This document shows positions 24,506-34,275 of a stretch of DNA of 64,000 bases, piece after piece. The stretch is taken from positions 310,001-374,000 of the forward strand of contig NZ_DAIRVK010000001.1 of the NCBI RefSeq assembly GCF_036802865.1. The letters run 5' to 3'. Position numbers and translations under genes: made by a program. Position 1 is the first letter of the stretch, and each line of letters opens with the position of its first letter. The DNA is from Sulfurospirillum sp036802865. GTDB lineage: Bacteria > Campylobacterota > Campylobacteria > Campylobacterales > Sulfurospirillaceae. The notes under the pieces are model-generated. The model made no database searches, had not been told where the DNA came from, and was given only the letters and a program-made list of their open reading frames with translations.

Positions 24506-26581
24506 TTATGCCATTGCTAATTGCTGTTTTTTGTATTTAATTCTTTGTCCAAAATAGATTAATCCATAAATTCCTAGCCCTATCACATAAGCGATATAGT
24601 GACTTGGTAATCCAAGTTTTGCAGCTATAAGTTTTGGAAGCATCAAAAATGGAATAACAACAATTAAGCCGATGCGCTCAATAGTATTGATCTTTGTAAG
24701 AACAAAACTTTGTGTTGCCGAAGTAAAGGCAAACATACCCAGTACTGCTCCCCCAAAAATAAGTGCTATTTCAAACGGATTGGTGATCCATAACCATTTA
24801 GACGCGTTATTTGGGTCCCTTGGATCAACACCACCAATTAAAAGAAGTTCATTGTTGAAAAAGAACATAAAAGGTAGGAGTGCTGTACGCATATCGTAAA
24901 TGAATGATTGCCAGCCAGTTACAATAGGATCACTTTTCGCAATCGCGGCGGCGGCATACGCTGCCATACCTACAGGTGGCGTGTCATCGGCCAAGATACC
25001 AAAATAAAAGACAAACATGTGTGCTGCAATGACAGGGATGAGATAGCCGTTATTGGCTGCTAATTCCATAATAATCGGAGCCGTTAACGATGCCATAACA
25101 ATGTAGTTTGCGGTGGTTGGAAGTCCCATGCCAAGCACTAAAGAGACAAACATTGTTAAAAATAAGACACCTAAAATGTAACCACCTGAGAGATTGTCGA
25201 TGACTTCTGCAAGGACTAGACCAATACCTGTTAGTGTGACAGAACCCACGATGATACCTGCAACTGCCGTAGCAGCGGCAATGGAAACCATATTTTTACC
25301 ACCCATAACCATACCGTTTCCAATATCGGCAAAGCCTTCAAGGATCAGGGGAAGTGTTATTTTTTCTTTATTGAGCAATGCTTTAAAAGGTTTTTGAACA
25401 ACCATGATAATCATCAAAAACATAATGGCACTAAAAGCAGCACTTTGTGCGGACTGCTTAAGAATAATAAGCGTGTAAATCAAGAAAAAGATCGGAATAA
25501 GATAGTGAATTCCTCTGATAAAAATAGGCCATGTACGCCCTAGAACACTGGGATCTTCACCTTTAAGCCCATGCTTTTTGGCTTCGATGTGAACGATGTA
25601 AAAAAGTGCAGCATAACAGGTAAACGCAGGAATAAAAGCTGCAAAAACGATGTCGGTATAATCAAGCCCTAAAAATTCAGCCATAATAAACGCAGCAGCT
25701 CCCATAATCGGTGGCATGAGTTGACCATTAACCGAAGCGGCTGTTTCAACAGCTGCTGCTTTGTGTGCACTAAAACCAAGACGTTTCATTAAAGGAATGG
25801 TAAACGTACCAACGGTGACGGTATTGGCGATGGATGAGCCTGAGATCATACCAAACATACCAGAAGCCGCAACGGCTGCTTTGGCAGGACCTCCGTCGTA
25901 TCGTCCCAAAATGGTGTAAGCGACTTTGATGAAGTATTCACCCGCTCCTGCACGATCTAGGAGTGAGCCAAAAAGAACAAATAAGAAGACAAAACTAGCA
26001 CTTACACCCAGTGGTACACCAAAAATACCCTCTGTTGTGAGTACCATCTGCCCCATAATTTTATTGATACTTGCACCTTTGTGGGCAATCATATCGGGAA
26101 GGTAAGGACCAAAATAATCATACATTAAAAATACCACTGCCGCAAGCATTAAAGGTAATCCCATAACCCTGCGTGATGCTTCAAGAACAACCAAAATGGT
26201 TGCAATACCGACAATGATGTCTGTCTGTGTCCATGCACCTGAACGCATTGCAAGGTCTTTGTAGGCATACCATTGGTATAAAATGGCAGCAACACCTACA
26301 ATCATAATAACAAAATCGTACCATGTAATCGTCGATTTTAATTTTGGGCTTTTACTGATAGCGTGCATTGCAAATGCAAGCGTAATACCAAATGCCAAGT
26401 GAATCGCTCTGATATGAGCGCTATTACCTGGATCGATGACGATGTAAAGTTGGTATAAAGACCAACAAAAAGCAACAGCGGCAACAAACCAGTATTGCCA
26501 CGTATTGTTTTCAAAATCTCTATGTCCTTCAAATTCGCTGATGAGTTTCGCATCATCTAGTCGTTCTTCAAGTGTTTTCAC
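24506..26581 (-). CDS. TRAP transporter, fused DctQ-DctM permease (TAXI type)
   Basis: A 691-residue membrane protein. The N-terminal third carries the four-helix small-subunit (DctQ-like) part, and the rest the large DctM channel, with GASAS/GSSIANTVTVG, AAVETAASVNGQLMPPIMGAAAFIMAE and GMGLPTTANYIVMASLTAP motifs. Fused permeases of this size pair with TAXI-type binding proteins, and one is encoded just upstream. Uptake is driven by an ion gradient; relatives transport glutamate or other carboxylates, so the substrate is open. GTG start with AAAGG 8 bases upstream. Confidence 0.93.
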   Translation of the reverse strand: MKTLEERLDDAKLISEFEGHRDFENNTWQYWFVAAVAFCWSLYQLYIVIDPGNSAHIRAIHLAFGITLAFAMHAISKSPKLKSTITWYDFVIMIVGVAAILYQWYAYKDLAMRSGAWTQTDIIVGIATILVVLEASRRVMGLPLMLAAVVFLMYDYFGPYLPDMIAHKGASINKIMGQMVLTTEGIFGVPLGVSASFVFLFVLFGSLLDRAGAGEYFIKVAYTILGRYDGGPAKAAVAASGMFGMISGSSIANTVTVGTFTIPLMKRLGFSAHKAAAVETAASVNGQLMPPIMGAAAFIMAEFLGLDYTDIVFAAFIPAFTCYAALFYIVHIEAKKHGLKGEDPSVLGRTWPIFIRGIHYLIPIFFLIYTLIILKQSAQSAAFSAIMFLMIIMVVQKPFKALLNKEKITLPLILEGFADIGNGMVMGGKNMVSIAAATAVAGIIVGSVTLTGIGLVLAEVIDNLSGGYILGVLFLTMFVSLVLGMGLPTTANYIVMASLTAPIIMELAANNGYLIPVIAAHMFVFYFGILADDTPPVGMAAYAAAAIAKSDPIVTGWQSFIYDMRTALLPFMFFFNNELLLIGGVDPRDPNNASKWLWITNPFEIALIFGGAVLGMFAFTSATQSFVLTKINTIERIGLIVVIPFLMLPKLIAAKLGLPSHYIAYVIGLGIYGLIYFGQRIKYKKQQLAMA

Positions 26582-26606
26582 GCGTTAAACCTTTATGTGA
26601 ATCTAT

Positions 26607-26630
26607 AAGGCTTTTTTTTCAAAAAGCCTT
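26607..26630 (-). terminator. Hairpin between TRAP binding protein and permease
   Basis: AAGGCTTTTT pairs with AAAAAGCCTT around a 4-base loop. It lies between the two co-oriented genes and could reduce permease expression relative to the binding protein. It abuts a CTTACATGTAAG palindrome (26628-26639). Confidence 0.5.
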
Positions 26631-26653
26631 ACATGTAAGAATAGTTTGTAGAA

Positions 26654-27607
26654 TTATTTAAGAAGTCCTGCTTCTTTAAATGCTTTAATGGCACCTGGAT
26701 GTTGTGGTACACTTAAGCCTTCAAGTAAGCTCTCTTTGGTAATTGTTTTGTAAGAAGGGTGAAGTTCTTTAAATTTGTCAAAGTTGTCAAGAATGGTTTT
26801 GACAACTTGGTAAACCACTTCATCTTTCACTTTACTGCTGGTGATAAGAACCGCTTTGACACCAATGCTTGGAATATCGTTTGGCACACCTTTATAGTAT
26901 GAGCCTGAGATGATACCTTTTGCATAATAAGGGTATTTCTTAACCAATGCATCAATCGCAGCTCCTTCGATAGGAACGATGTTGATGTCTACAGAGTTTG
27001 AGGCATCTTTAATGTTAGCCGTTGGATGACCTGCTACGAAAAAGTAACCATCGATGTGGTTATCTTGAAGCATTGTAGGACCTTCCGTTGATTTAAGCTC
27101 ATTTGCTAAAGCTAAGTCTGAACGTTTAATGCCCAATGCTTCAAAAACAACATCAACGGTCATATTCGTTCCAGAACCCGGTGAGTCTAAGTTGAGCTTT
27201 TTGCCTTTAAGATCCGCCATTGTTTTGATGCCTGATTTTTGGCTCACAACAAGCGCTAGAAGCTCTGGGTAAATGGCAATTGCACTACGAAGCTCTGGCA
27301 CGGCAGCAGCTCCTGTAAATTTACCTTCACCTTTGAATGCTTGATACGCAGTGTCACTTTGTGAAATACCAAAGTCAAGTTCGCCCGCTTTAATGGTGTT
27401 GACATTGTAAACTGAACCACCCGTTGATTCTACCGAACACCTGATGTTGGTCTCTTTTTTATTTTTATTGACCATTTGACAGATAGCGCCACCTGTTGGA
27501 TAGTACGTTCCTGTAACGCCACCCGTACCAATCGTGATGAACTCTGCGGCAAACATTGGAACACTCAGTGCTCCAGCAAGAGCTAACGTAACAAGTTTCT
27601 TTTGCAT
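26654..27607 (-). CDS. TAXI-family TRAP solute-binding protein
   Basis: A 317-residue periplasmic protein with signal peptide MQKKLVTLALAGALSVPMFAA and a mature start EFITIGTGGVTGTYYPTGGAICQMVN, the classic TAXI opening. Further in are DFGISQSDTAYQA and LNLDSPGSGTNMT. It binds substrate for the fused permease encoded 72 bases downstream. AAGGAG precedes the ATG. The ligand cannot be told from sequence. Confidence 0.93.
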   Translation of the reverse strand: MQKKLVTLALAGALSVPMFAAEFITIGTGGVTGTYYPTGGAICQMVNKNKKETNIRCSVESTGGSVYNVNTIKAGELDFGISQSDTAYQAFKGEGKFTGAAAVPELRSAIAIYPELLALVVSQKSGIKTMADLKGKKLNLDSPGSGTNMTVDVVFEALGIKRSDLALANELKSTEGPTMLQDNHIDGYFFVAGHPTANIKDASNSVDINIVPIEGAAIDALVKKYPYYAKGIISGSYYKGVPNDIPSIGVKAVLITSSKVKDEVVYQVVKTILDNFDKFKELHPSYKTITKESLLEGLSVPQHPGAIKAFKEAGLLK

Positions 27608-27753
27608 ATAGACTCCTTTATAGTTGAATATTTTATGCTACTATCTTTCTTCTTACTTTATATTTAATAATTTTATATATAAAGATATAACTTATGTTTT
27701 TTTTAAGAGTTGTGTGACAAAAAACTTTTTAATCAAATATATGCAAATACATC

Positions 27754-27782
27754 TTGACAATTAAATATTTTTTGACTATAAT
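27754..27782 (+). promoter_or_regulatory. Sigma-70 promoter of tRNA-Asn
   Basis: TTGACA at 27754-27759, a 17-base spacer, and TATAAT at 27777-27782: a perfect consensus match ending 20 bases before the tRNA. Confidence 0.85.
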
Positions 27783-27802
27783 TTCGACCTCATTCAAAGT
27801 GT

Positions 27803-27877
<75 letters not shown>

Positions 27878-28065
27878 CTCTTTTTTTAATCCTCAAAATT
27901 TACTATTTCAACCAAATTTATTTCCAAACTCTCTCCAAGTGTGTATCATACATGTATCAGGAATGTTGTACGTTGCTTTTTAATACATTTTATATTATGA
28001 TCGTAGCAAACATGTGTCGTATTTGTTAAATATGATCATACAAACGCAAAAGGACAAACACTACA

Positions 28066-28365
28066 ATGGTCAGCGCACTTTCTGCATTAATGCAAGAAAA
28101 ATTAAATACCCTCAAAGAGTATCACATCATTGAATTTAAAAAATATCCTTGGTATGATCCTACTGCTAAAAAAATTAGTAGCATGGGGCGATGGTCTTAT
28201 CCAAACGTTAAAACCAAATCAACGCCTGATGGAACGGTTAAACTCGAATGGGAGATTGACAGTCAAACTGTTAAAGCACTGGAAAGACGCGGACTGATCA
28301 ATGCAGTTGAATTTGGTGTAGGCGCTAGAGGAAAATTTCCTATCAAATATGAAATTGTAGAATAA
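28066..28365 (+). CDS. Hypothetical protein, 99 residues
   Basis: A small soluble protein, MVSALSALMQEKLNTLKEYH..., with aromatic-rich YPWYDPTAKK and a C-terminal GVGARGKFPIKYEIVE. No family recognised. AAAGGA lies 12 bases upstream, slightly far, so the ATG at 28090 remains possible. It stands alone between tRNA-Asn and the phosphate transporter. The A/T-rich 190 bp upstream shows no other gene. Confidence 0.6.
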   Translation: MVSALSALMQEKLNTLKEYHIIEFKKYPWYDPTAKKISSMGRWSYPNVKTKSTPDGTVKLEWEIDSQTVKALERRGLINAVEFGVGARGKFPIKYEIVE

Positions 28366-28522
28366 ATCCCCTTTTCCTCTTTTTTTGAGAGTATTTAACC
28401 ATTATTTCTGCCTAACATTTAAAAGCTAGACCTCTCAAAATACTCAAAAATATCTTTAATTAAAGCAAAATAACTAGATTTATTAGATAAAGTTAGAGTT
28501 ACTAAAATTAGGATGATAATAT

Positions 28523-30010
28523 ATGTTTGTACTTTGGGATGCCTTAAATGATGTCGGTGCACTGACAATCGCTTTATTACTTTTATCGTTAGGTATTGCT
28601 TTATTTTATGAAATGATTAATGGGTTTCACGACACTGCAAACGCAGTTGCTATGATTATTTACACGCATTCTATGAAGGCAAAGTATTCTGTTGTTATGT
28701 CTGGTATTATGAACTTTTTAGGTGTTATCATGGGTGGTATCGGTGTTGCCTATGCCATTGTTCACTTATTGCCTCTTGACATTATGGTGGAAACAAATCA
28801 AAATGCTGCATTGGCAATGGTGTATGCTTTGTTAATTTCCGCTGTTATTTGGAACTTTGGTACGTGGTATTTTGCTTTACCCGTTTCAAGTTCACATTCA
28901 CTCATTGGTTCTATCATTGGTGTGAGTGCTACTTTTGGTATTTTAAATGGGTTTGATCTTTCTCACAGTGTGAATTGGAAAGTTGTTTATACGGTTTTAA
29001 CAGGACTCGCTTTATCGCCAATTATTGGTTTTGGTTTTGCATACGTCTTGATGAAATTATCTCGAAAATATATTGATAATCCAAAATTATTTAAATCGCC
29101 TAATGATGAAGATAATAAAAGAAGACATCCTAGCTTTTTAGCACGTATGGGAATTGTCGCAACAGGTGCAGGTGTGAGCTTTGCACATGGTTCAAATGAT
29201 GGTCAAAAAGGTATCGGTTTGATTATGATCATATTAATTGGCATTTTGCCCAATTATTATGCGCTCGATATGGACTCTCATCACTATAAAATCATTCAAA
29301 CGAAAGATGCGGCAAACAACTTAGCAAGATTTTATGCGGATAACAACGAGAAAATAGTGCAACTTGTCAATGAAAAACGTCTTATTAGTGCTTTAAAAAC
29401 AAAGAATTCCATTGCAGAGTGTAACGTGGATCAAGTTGCCACTACAACATCGCAAGTTGCTGCTAAATTGGATGGCTTGAGTTCTTATTCTCAACTTTCG
29501 CCAAAAGACAGATGGAGTATTCGTACAAGTATTCTTTGTTCGGATAACTTTTTTGCACAAGCGGAGAAGATTTATTTACTAACAGACAAAGATAAGTCTG
29601 ACTACATTGCCAATCAGCGAAAGTATCTGGTAGCATCGATTGAATATGCACCTTATTGGGTTATTATGGCAGTTGCTTTTGCTATAGGCCTTGGTACGAT
29701 GATAGGCTACCAAAGAATTGTACATACTATTGGTGAAAAAATTGGTGCTAAACCGATTAATTACATGCAAGGAACAGTCGCACAAGCAACTGCGATGGTG
29801 ACAATTTTGTTGGCAAACTTTGCTCATGCTCCCGTAAGTACAACGCATATTTTATCCAGTGCCGTGACCGGTTCCATGGTAGCAGAACCAGATGGTGGCG
29901 TACAAAAGGGCACTATCAAAGTTATCATTCTTTCATGGCTGTTTACGTTACCCGTGACTGCTTGTTTGGGGTCGGCAATTTATATGGGACTTAACTTTTT
30001 TCTAAAATAA
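28523..30010 (+). CDS. PiT-family inorganic phosphate transporter
   Basis: A 495-residue carrier with the two inverted PiT repeats. The first has EMINGFHDTANAVAMI and LPVSSSHSLIGSIIG; the second has SFAHGSNDGQKGIGLI and NFAHAPVSTTHILSSAVTG. A long hydrophilic insert of about 130 residues (roughly 255-375) separates the last helices and is larger than in E. coli PitA. It moves phosphate with a cation. No phosphate-control box is evident upstream. Confidence 0.92.
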   Translation: MFVLWDALNDVGALTIALLLLSLGIALFYEMINGFHDTANAVAMIIYTHSMKAKYSVVMSGIMNFLGVIMGGIGVAYAIVHLLPLDIMVETNQNAALAMVYALLISAVIWNFGTWYFALPVSSSHSLIGSIIGVSATFGILNGFDLSHSVNWKVVYTVLTGLALSPIIGFGFAYVLMKLSRKYIDNPKLFKSPNDEDNKRRHPSFLARMGIVATGAGVSFAHGSNDGQKGIGLIMIILIGILPNYYALDMDSHHYKIIQTKDAANNLARFYADNNEKIVQLVNEKRLISALKTKNSIAECNVDQVATTTSQVAAKLDGLSSYSQLSPKDRWSIRTSILCSDNFFAQAEKIYLLTDKDKSDYIANQRKYLVASIEYAPYWVIMAVAFAIGLGTMIGYQRIVHTIGEKIGAKPINYMQGTVAQATAMVTILLANFAHAPVSTTHILSSAVTGSMVAEPDGGVQKGTIKVIILSWLFTLPVTACLGSAIYMGLNFFLK

Positions 30011-30080
30011 GATGATTATTTTTTAACATAGCCCACTCATAAAAGGATGTTATAATTTTGCATTATTTCAAAGGAAGTGT

Positions 30081-31010
30081 ATGCGCGTAGGAATCATCGG
30101 AGCGGGTGGTGTTGGTGTTGAGTTGTTGAATTATCTTTTGACCCTTGGCAATATGAGTGAAATTATCTTGGTCAATCGTACCAAAGAGAAAGCTTGGGCA
30201 GAAATCGAAGATTTCTCCTATGTTGCTTCGTTTACGTATGCTCGAAACACACACTTACATTATGGCGACTATGCTGATTGTAAAGAGTGTGATGTGATTG
30301 TTATTACCGCGGGGGCTCAGCTTAAGGGCAACCAAACCAGAGATGAACTTTTAGGTGAAAATGCCTCTTTGATAAAAAATATGGTACACGAACTTTACCA
30401 GCATGCCCCCAAAGCCATTCTTATCATGGTGACCAACCCCGTTGATGTTTTAACGCATATCGCTTTTAAAGAAGGGCTTTACCCAAGAGAACGACTCATC
30501 AGTGCGGGGACATTGGTTGACACTGCGCGCTTTATGAAAATTGTCAGTAAAAAAGTGGGGATTGACCCTAAAAATATCTACGGTTTCGTTTTAGGTGAAC
30601 ATGGAAAAGGCAGTACGATTCCTTGGAGTATTTGCAATATTTGCGGTCTTGATGTCGATACTTTTTGTGAACTCAACGGCTTGCCTCATCTGGATAAAGA
30701 ACAAATTTACCACGATGTCATCAATGCGGGCTTTGAGATCTTCCATAAAAAAGGCAATACGAACCATAGTATAGCCGCAAGTGTTTTTCGCATTGTTCGA
30801 GCCATTGCTAACAACGAACACTCGGTTCTTCCATTAGGCGTTTACCTTGATGGTGAGTATGAACTTCACGATGTTGTCCTCAATGTTCCAGTGGTTGTAA
30901 CCAAAGAAGGTGCCAGCAAAATTCTCAATTATAAACTTTTACCCGAAGAGCTTGACGCATTACATACGAGTGCAAGCGTCATGCAGAAAATGGCAAAAGA
31001 GGTGCTGTAA
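30081..31010 (+). CDS. LDH/MDH-fold 2-hydroxyacid dehydrogenase, substrate uncertain
   Basis: A 309-residue lactate/malate dehydrogenase-family protein. Catalytic residues are present: His174 (GEHG), Asp147 and Arg150 (LVDTAR), Asn119 (VTNPVD), Arg87. The specificity position (LDH 102) falls in AGAQLKGNQTR and appears to be Leu81, not the Gln of lactate or the Arg of malate dehydrogenases. The usual Asp after beta-2 that binds NAD ribose is Asn32 followed by Arg33 (LVNRTKEKA), which hints at NADP(H). It faces the phosphoketolase gene tail to tail, 2 bp apart. Confidence 0.85.
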   Translation: MRVGIIGAGGVGVELLNYLLTLGNMSEIILVNRTKEKAWAEIEDFSYVASFTYARNTHLHYGDYADCKECDVIVITAGAQLKGNQTRDELLGENASLIKNMVHELYQHAPKAILIMVTNPVDVLTHIAFKEGLYPRERLISAGTLVDTARFMKIVSKKVGIDPKNIYGFVLGEHGKGSTIPWSICNICGLDVDTFCELNGLPHLDKEQIYHDVINAGFEIFHKKGNTNHSIAASVFRIVRAIANNEHSVLPLGVYLDGEYELHDVVLNVPVVVTKEGASKILNYKLLPEELDALHTSASVMQKMAKEVL

Positions 31011-31012
31011 AG

Positions 31013-33373
31013 CTACCTCGTCCACTTCCAGTTCAGAATCTCAGGCATATCTTGACCGTATGTTTCGATGTATGTTTTATGCTCACACAGTTTTGCGCGC
31101 ATTTTTTGTCTAATTGACTCTGCATGAGCATGCATTTTAGGAACGCGGTCCATCACATCTATAACCAAGTGAAACCGATCCATGTCATTGAGAACAACCA
31201 TATCAAAAGGCGTGGTGGTCGTTCCTTCTTCTTTGTATCCTCGCACATGCAAATGGTCATGGTTAGCCCTTCGGTACGCTAAACGGTGAATCAACCACGG
31301 ATAACCATGATAGGCAAAAATAGTAGGAGTATCTTTAGGAAAGAGGGCATTGAAGGCTTCATGGGTTAGACCATGAGGATGTTCTTCACTAGGCTCTAAG
31401 CTCATCAAATCGACCACATTGATCAAACGTACTTTGAGTTCAGGTGCAAGGTCATGTAAAATACTGACAGCAGCCAAACTCTCTAATGTCGGTACATCAC
31501 CACAACATGCCATCACAACATCGGGAACACCTCCTTCATCATTACTCGCCCACTCCCAAATACCAATACCTTTTTCACAGTGCGCTATCGCTTCTTCCAT
31601 TCCAAGCCACTGAGCTTCTGGCTGTTTGCCTGCGACAATGACATTGATGGCGTTACGGCTTTTAAGACAGCGCTCACCTACCCATAAAAGGGTGTTAGCA
31701 TCAGGTGGAAAATAGACATTGACGATGTGCGCTTTTTTATTGACTACCACATCAATAAATCCTGGGTCTTGGTGTGAAAAGCCGTTGTGGTCTTGCCTCC
31801 AAACGTGTGAAGTTAAAAGATAGTTGAGAGATGCGATAGGCTTACGCCATGGTATTTCACGACTTGTGACTTTGAGCCATTTGGCATGTTGGTTAAACAT
31901 CGAGTCAATGATGTGGATAAACGCTTCATAACAGGAGAAAAATCCGTGTCTTCCTGTCAGCAAATACCCCTCTAGCCAACCTTGACAGGTATGCTCAGAG
32001 AGAATTTCCATCACGCGCCCATCTTGCGCTAAGTGGTCATCTCCTTCTATGTGTTCTGCCATCCAAACACGATTCGTTACTTCAAAAAGCGCACCAAGGC
32101 GATTGGACGCTGTTTCATCGGGACCAAACACACGAAAGTTTTGCATATTGGAGAGCATGACATCACGCAGATAGTTACCTAAGATGCGCGTGGATTCGGC
32201 AATACTCTGTCCATGCTCTTTGACTTCAACTGCATAGTTTTTAAAATCAGGTAAGTGGAGGGATTTTAGTAAAATGCCACCATTCGCGTGTGGGTTGGCT
32301 CCCATGCGTTTTTCACCTTTAGGGGCAAGGGAGGCTAGTTCTGGGAGAAGTTTTCCATTGGCATCAAAAAGCTCTTCAGGTTTATAACTTTTCATCCAAT
32401 TTTCAAGAATGGTGATGTGCTCAGGCTTTTTATCGAGTTCAGAAAGTGGCACTTGATGTGATCGCCAGTGCCCTTCAGTTTTGAGTCCATCAACCTCTTT
32501 GGGACCTGTCCATCCTTTGGGGCTACGTAAAATGATGAGAGGCCAACGAGGGCGAGTGGTATCATTGTTAACACGTGCTTCATGCCAAATTGTTTTAATC
32601 TTGGCAATGATGACATCCATCGTCTCTGCCATCTTTTGGTGCATATATTCAGGCTCATCACCCTCAACAAAGTAAGGCTCATAGCCATAACCGATGAAGA
32701 GTTTTTCGAGTTCATTGTGGCTAATGCGAGAGAGTATCGTTGGATTAGCGATTTTATAGCCGTTGAGGTGAAGGATGGGAAGTACGGCTCCATCGCGTTT
32801 TGGGTCTAGGAATTTATTGGAGTGCCATGCGGTAGCAAGAGGACCCGTTTCGGCCTCTCCATCGCCTACGACACAACAGGCAATTAACTCAGGATTGTCA
32901 AAGACAGCACCATACGCATGGGATACTACATAGCCAAGTTCACCACCTTCATGGATAGAGCCAGGCGTTTCAGGTGCAGCGTGGCTAGGAATGCCACCAG
33001 GGAAAGAAAACTGTTTGAAGAGTTTCTGAAGCCCCTTTTCATCTTGAGATATGTCAGGGTAAACTTCGCTGTACGTGCCTTCTAAGTAGGTGTTCGCAAC
33101 CACGGCAGGACCTCCGTGACCTGGGCCTGCCATAAAAAGCATTGTTAGGTTATCTTTATGGATGACACGGTTCATGTGCGCATAGATAAAATTGAGCCCC
33201 GGAGTAGTGCCCCAATGCCCTAAAAGACGAGGTTTGATATGTTCTAAAGAGAGTTTCTTTTGAAGCAGAGGATTATCAAGCAGGTAAATTTGTCCTACTG
33301 AGAGGTAATTTGCCGCACGCCAGTAAGCGTTAATGCGTTGAAGTTCTAACGAAGAAAGTGGTTCATGTGCCAT
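31013..33373 (-). CDS. xfp: Xylulose-5-P/fructose-6-P phosphoketolase
   Basis: A 786-residue thiamine-diphosphate enzyme that splits xylulose 5-phosphate (and often fructose 6-phosphate) with phosphate into acetyl phosphate plus a smaller sugar phosphate. Visible: LLGHWGTTPGLNFIYAHMNR, GPGHGGPA, GDGEAETGPLATAWHSNKF for ThDP-Mg binding, HLNGYKIANPT, and SHQDPGF. Full length for the family. It is unusual in Campylobacterota, to my knowledge. The gene is monocistronic, with a 106-bp divergent promoter region shared with the next gene. Confidence 0.95.
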   Translation of the reverse strand: MAHEPLSSLELQRINAYWRAANYLSVGQIYLLDNPLLQKKLSLEHIKPRLLGHWGTTPGLNFIYAHMNRVIHKDNLTMLFMAGPGHGGPAVVANTYLEGTYSEVYPDISQDEKGLQKLFKQFSFPGGIPSHAAPETPGSIHEGGELGYVVSHAYGAVFDNPELIACCVVGDGEAETGPLATAWHSNKFLDPKRDGAVLPILHLNGYKIANPTILSRISHNELEKLFIGYGYEPYFVEGDEPEYMHQKMAETMDVIIAKIKTIWHEARVNNDTTRPRWPLIILRSPKGWTGPKEVDGLKTEGHWRSHQVPLSELDKKPEHITILENWMKSYKPEELFDANGKLLPELASLAPKGEKRMGANPHANGGILLKSLHLPDFKNYAVEVKEHGQSIAESTRILGNYLRDVMLSNMQNFRVFGPDETASNRLGALFEVTNRVWMAEHIEGDDHLAQDGRVMEILSEHTCQGWLEGYLLTGRHGFFSCYEAFIHIIDSMFNQHAKWLKVTSREIPWRKPIASLNYLLTSHVWRQDHNGFSHQDPGFIDVVVNKKAHIVNVYFPPDANTLLWVGERCLKSRNAINVIVAGKQPEAQWLGMEEAIAHCEKGIGIWEWASNDEGGVPDVVMACCGDVPTLESLAAVSILHDLAPELKVRLINVVDLMSLEPSEEHPHGLTHEAFNALFPKDTPTIFAYHGYPWLIHRLAYRRANHDHLHVRGYKEEGTTTTPFDMVVLNDMDRFHLVIDVMDRVPKMHAHAESIRQKMRAKLCEHKTYIETYGQDMPEILNWKWTR

Positions 33374-33479
33374 GTCATCTCCTCAAAATGAGTCATAAGG
33401 TTATGCTACTTCAATTTTACTTAAAGCACATTGGGGTTGTGTTATGATGATCTTTTTATTTTATGTGTGAGGATTTTTG

Positions 33480-34262
33480 ATGCTTTGTGCCATAACCCAT
33501 GTGCCATCTCCCCAGTTGCAACATTGTGAACTTACCTTTGTCGAAAGTGAGCCTATTTCGATTGAAAAGGCAAAAGAACAGCATAAAAATTATTGTGCTA
33601 TGTTAGAGCGTTGTGGTGTAAAAGTGATTGTTTTAGACGAAAATAGTGTTTTACCCGATAGTGTTTTTGTGGAAGACCCCATTGTCGTCTTTGATGAAGT
33701 TGCAGTGCTTACTTCTATGGGTGTAGTATCTCGTAGGGCAGAGAGCGAGTATATGAAAAAAGTTTTTTCACAGTATCGGACAATTGAACGCATCAGTTTG
33801 CCAGCAAAAATTGAAGGTGGCGATGTGCTGAAAATCGGTAAAAAGATTTTTGTAGGCGAATCTGCTCGCACGAATCAAGAGGGCATTCAAGCTTTAAAAA
33901 CGATCATTAAACCGTTTGGTTATGAAGTTTTTTCTGTGAAAGTAACAGGATGTTTGCACCTTAAAACAGGGGCTACAGCACTCGATGAAAAAACGATCTT
34001 CATCAATTCAGCTTGGGTTGATGCGAGTGATTTTGAGGGCTTTGAACTGATTGAAGTGCCAAGCGATGAGCCTTTTGGTGCAAACGTACTCAAAATCGGT
34101 GATACGCTTTGTATGAACGAAGCATTCCCCAAAAGCATTGCAGTGGTAAAAACGCTTGGCTATAAAGTTGATTCGGTGAATATTAGTGAATTTGTTAAAG
34201 CCGAAGCGGGGTTAACGTGTATGAGTGTGCCGTTTATCTGTGAAGATATAAGCCTAAAATAA
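33480..34262 (+). CDS. Dimethylarginine dimethylaminohydrolase-like amidinotransferase-fold enzyme
   Basis: A 260-residue guanidino-modifying protein. Catalytic His160 lies in GCLHLKTG and the nucleophile Cys247 in AGLTCMSVPF; EDPIVVF near 65 and EGGDVL near 112 carry the substrate-binding acids. The best match is the DDAH-like family, which hydrolyses methylated arginines or related guanidino compounds to citrulline-type products. The exact substrate is open. The ATG at 33480, with GAGG 7 bases upstream, is preferred to a TTG one codon earlier. Confidence 0.85.
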   Translation: MLCAITHVPSPQLQHCELTFVESEPISIEKAKEQHKNYCAMLERCGVKVIVLDENSVLPDSVFVEDPIVVFDEVAVLTSMGVVSRRAESEYMKKVFSQYRTIERISLPAKIEGGDVLKIGKKIFVGESARTNQEGIQALKTIIKPFGYEVFSVKVTGCLHLKTGATALDEKTIFINSAWVDASDFEGFELIEVPSDEPFGANVLKIGDTLCMNEAFPKSIAVVKTLGYKVDSVNISEFVKAEAGLTCMSVPFICEDISLK

Positions 34263-34275
34263 GTGGTATCATGGA

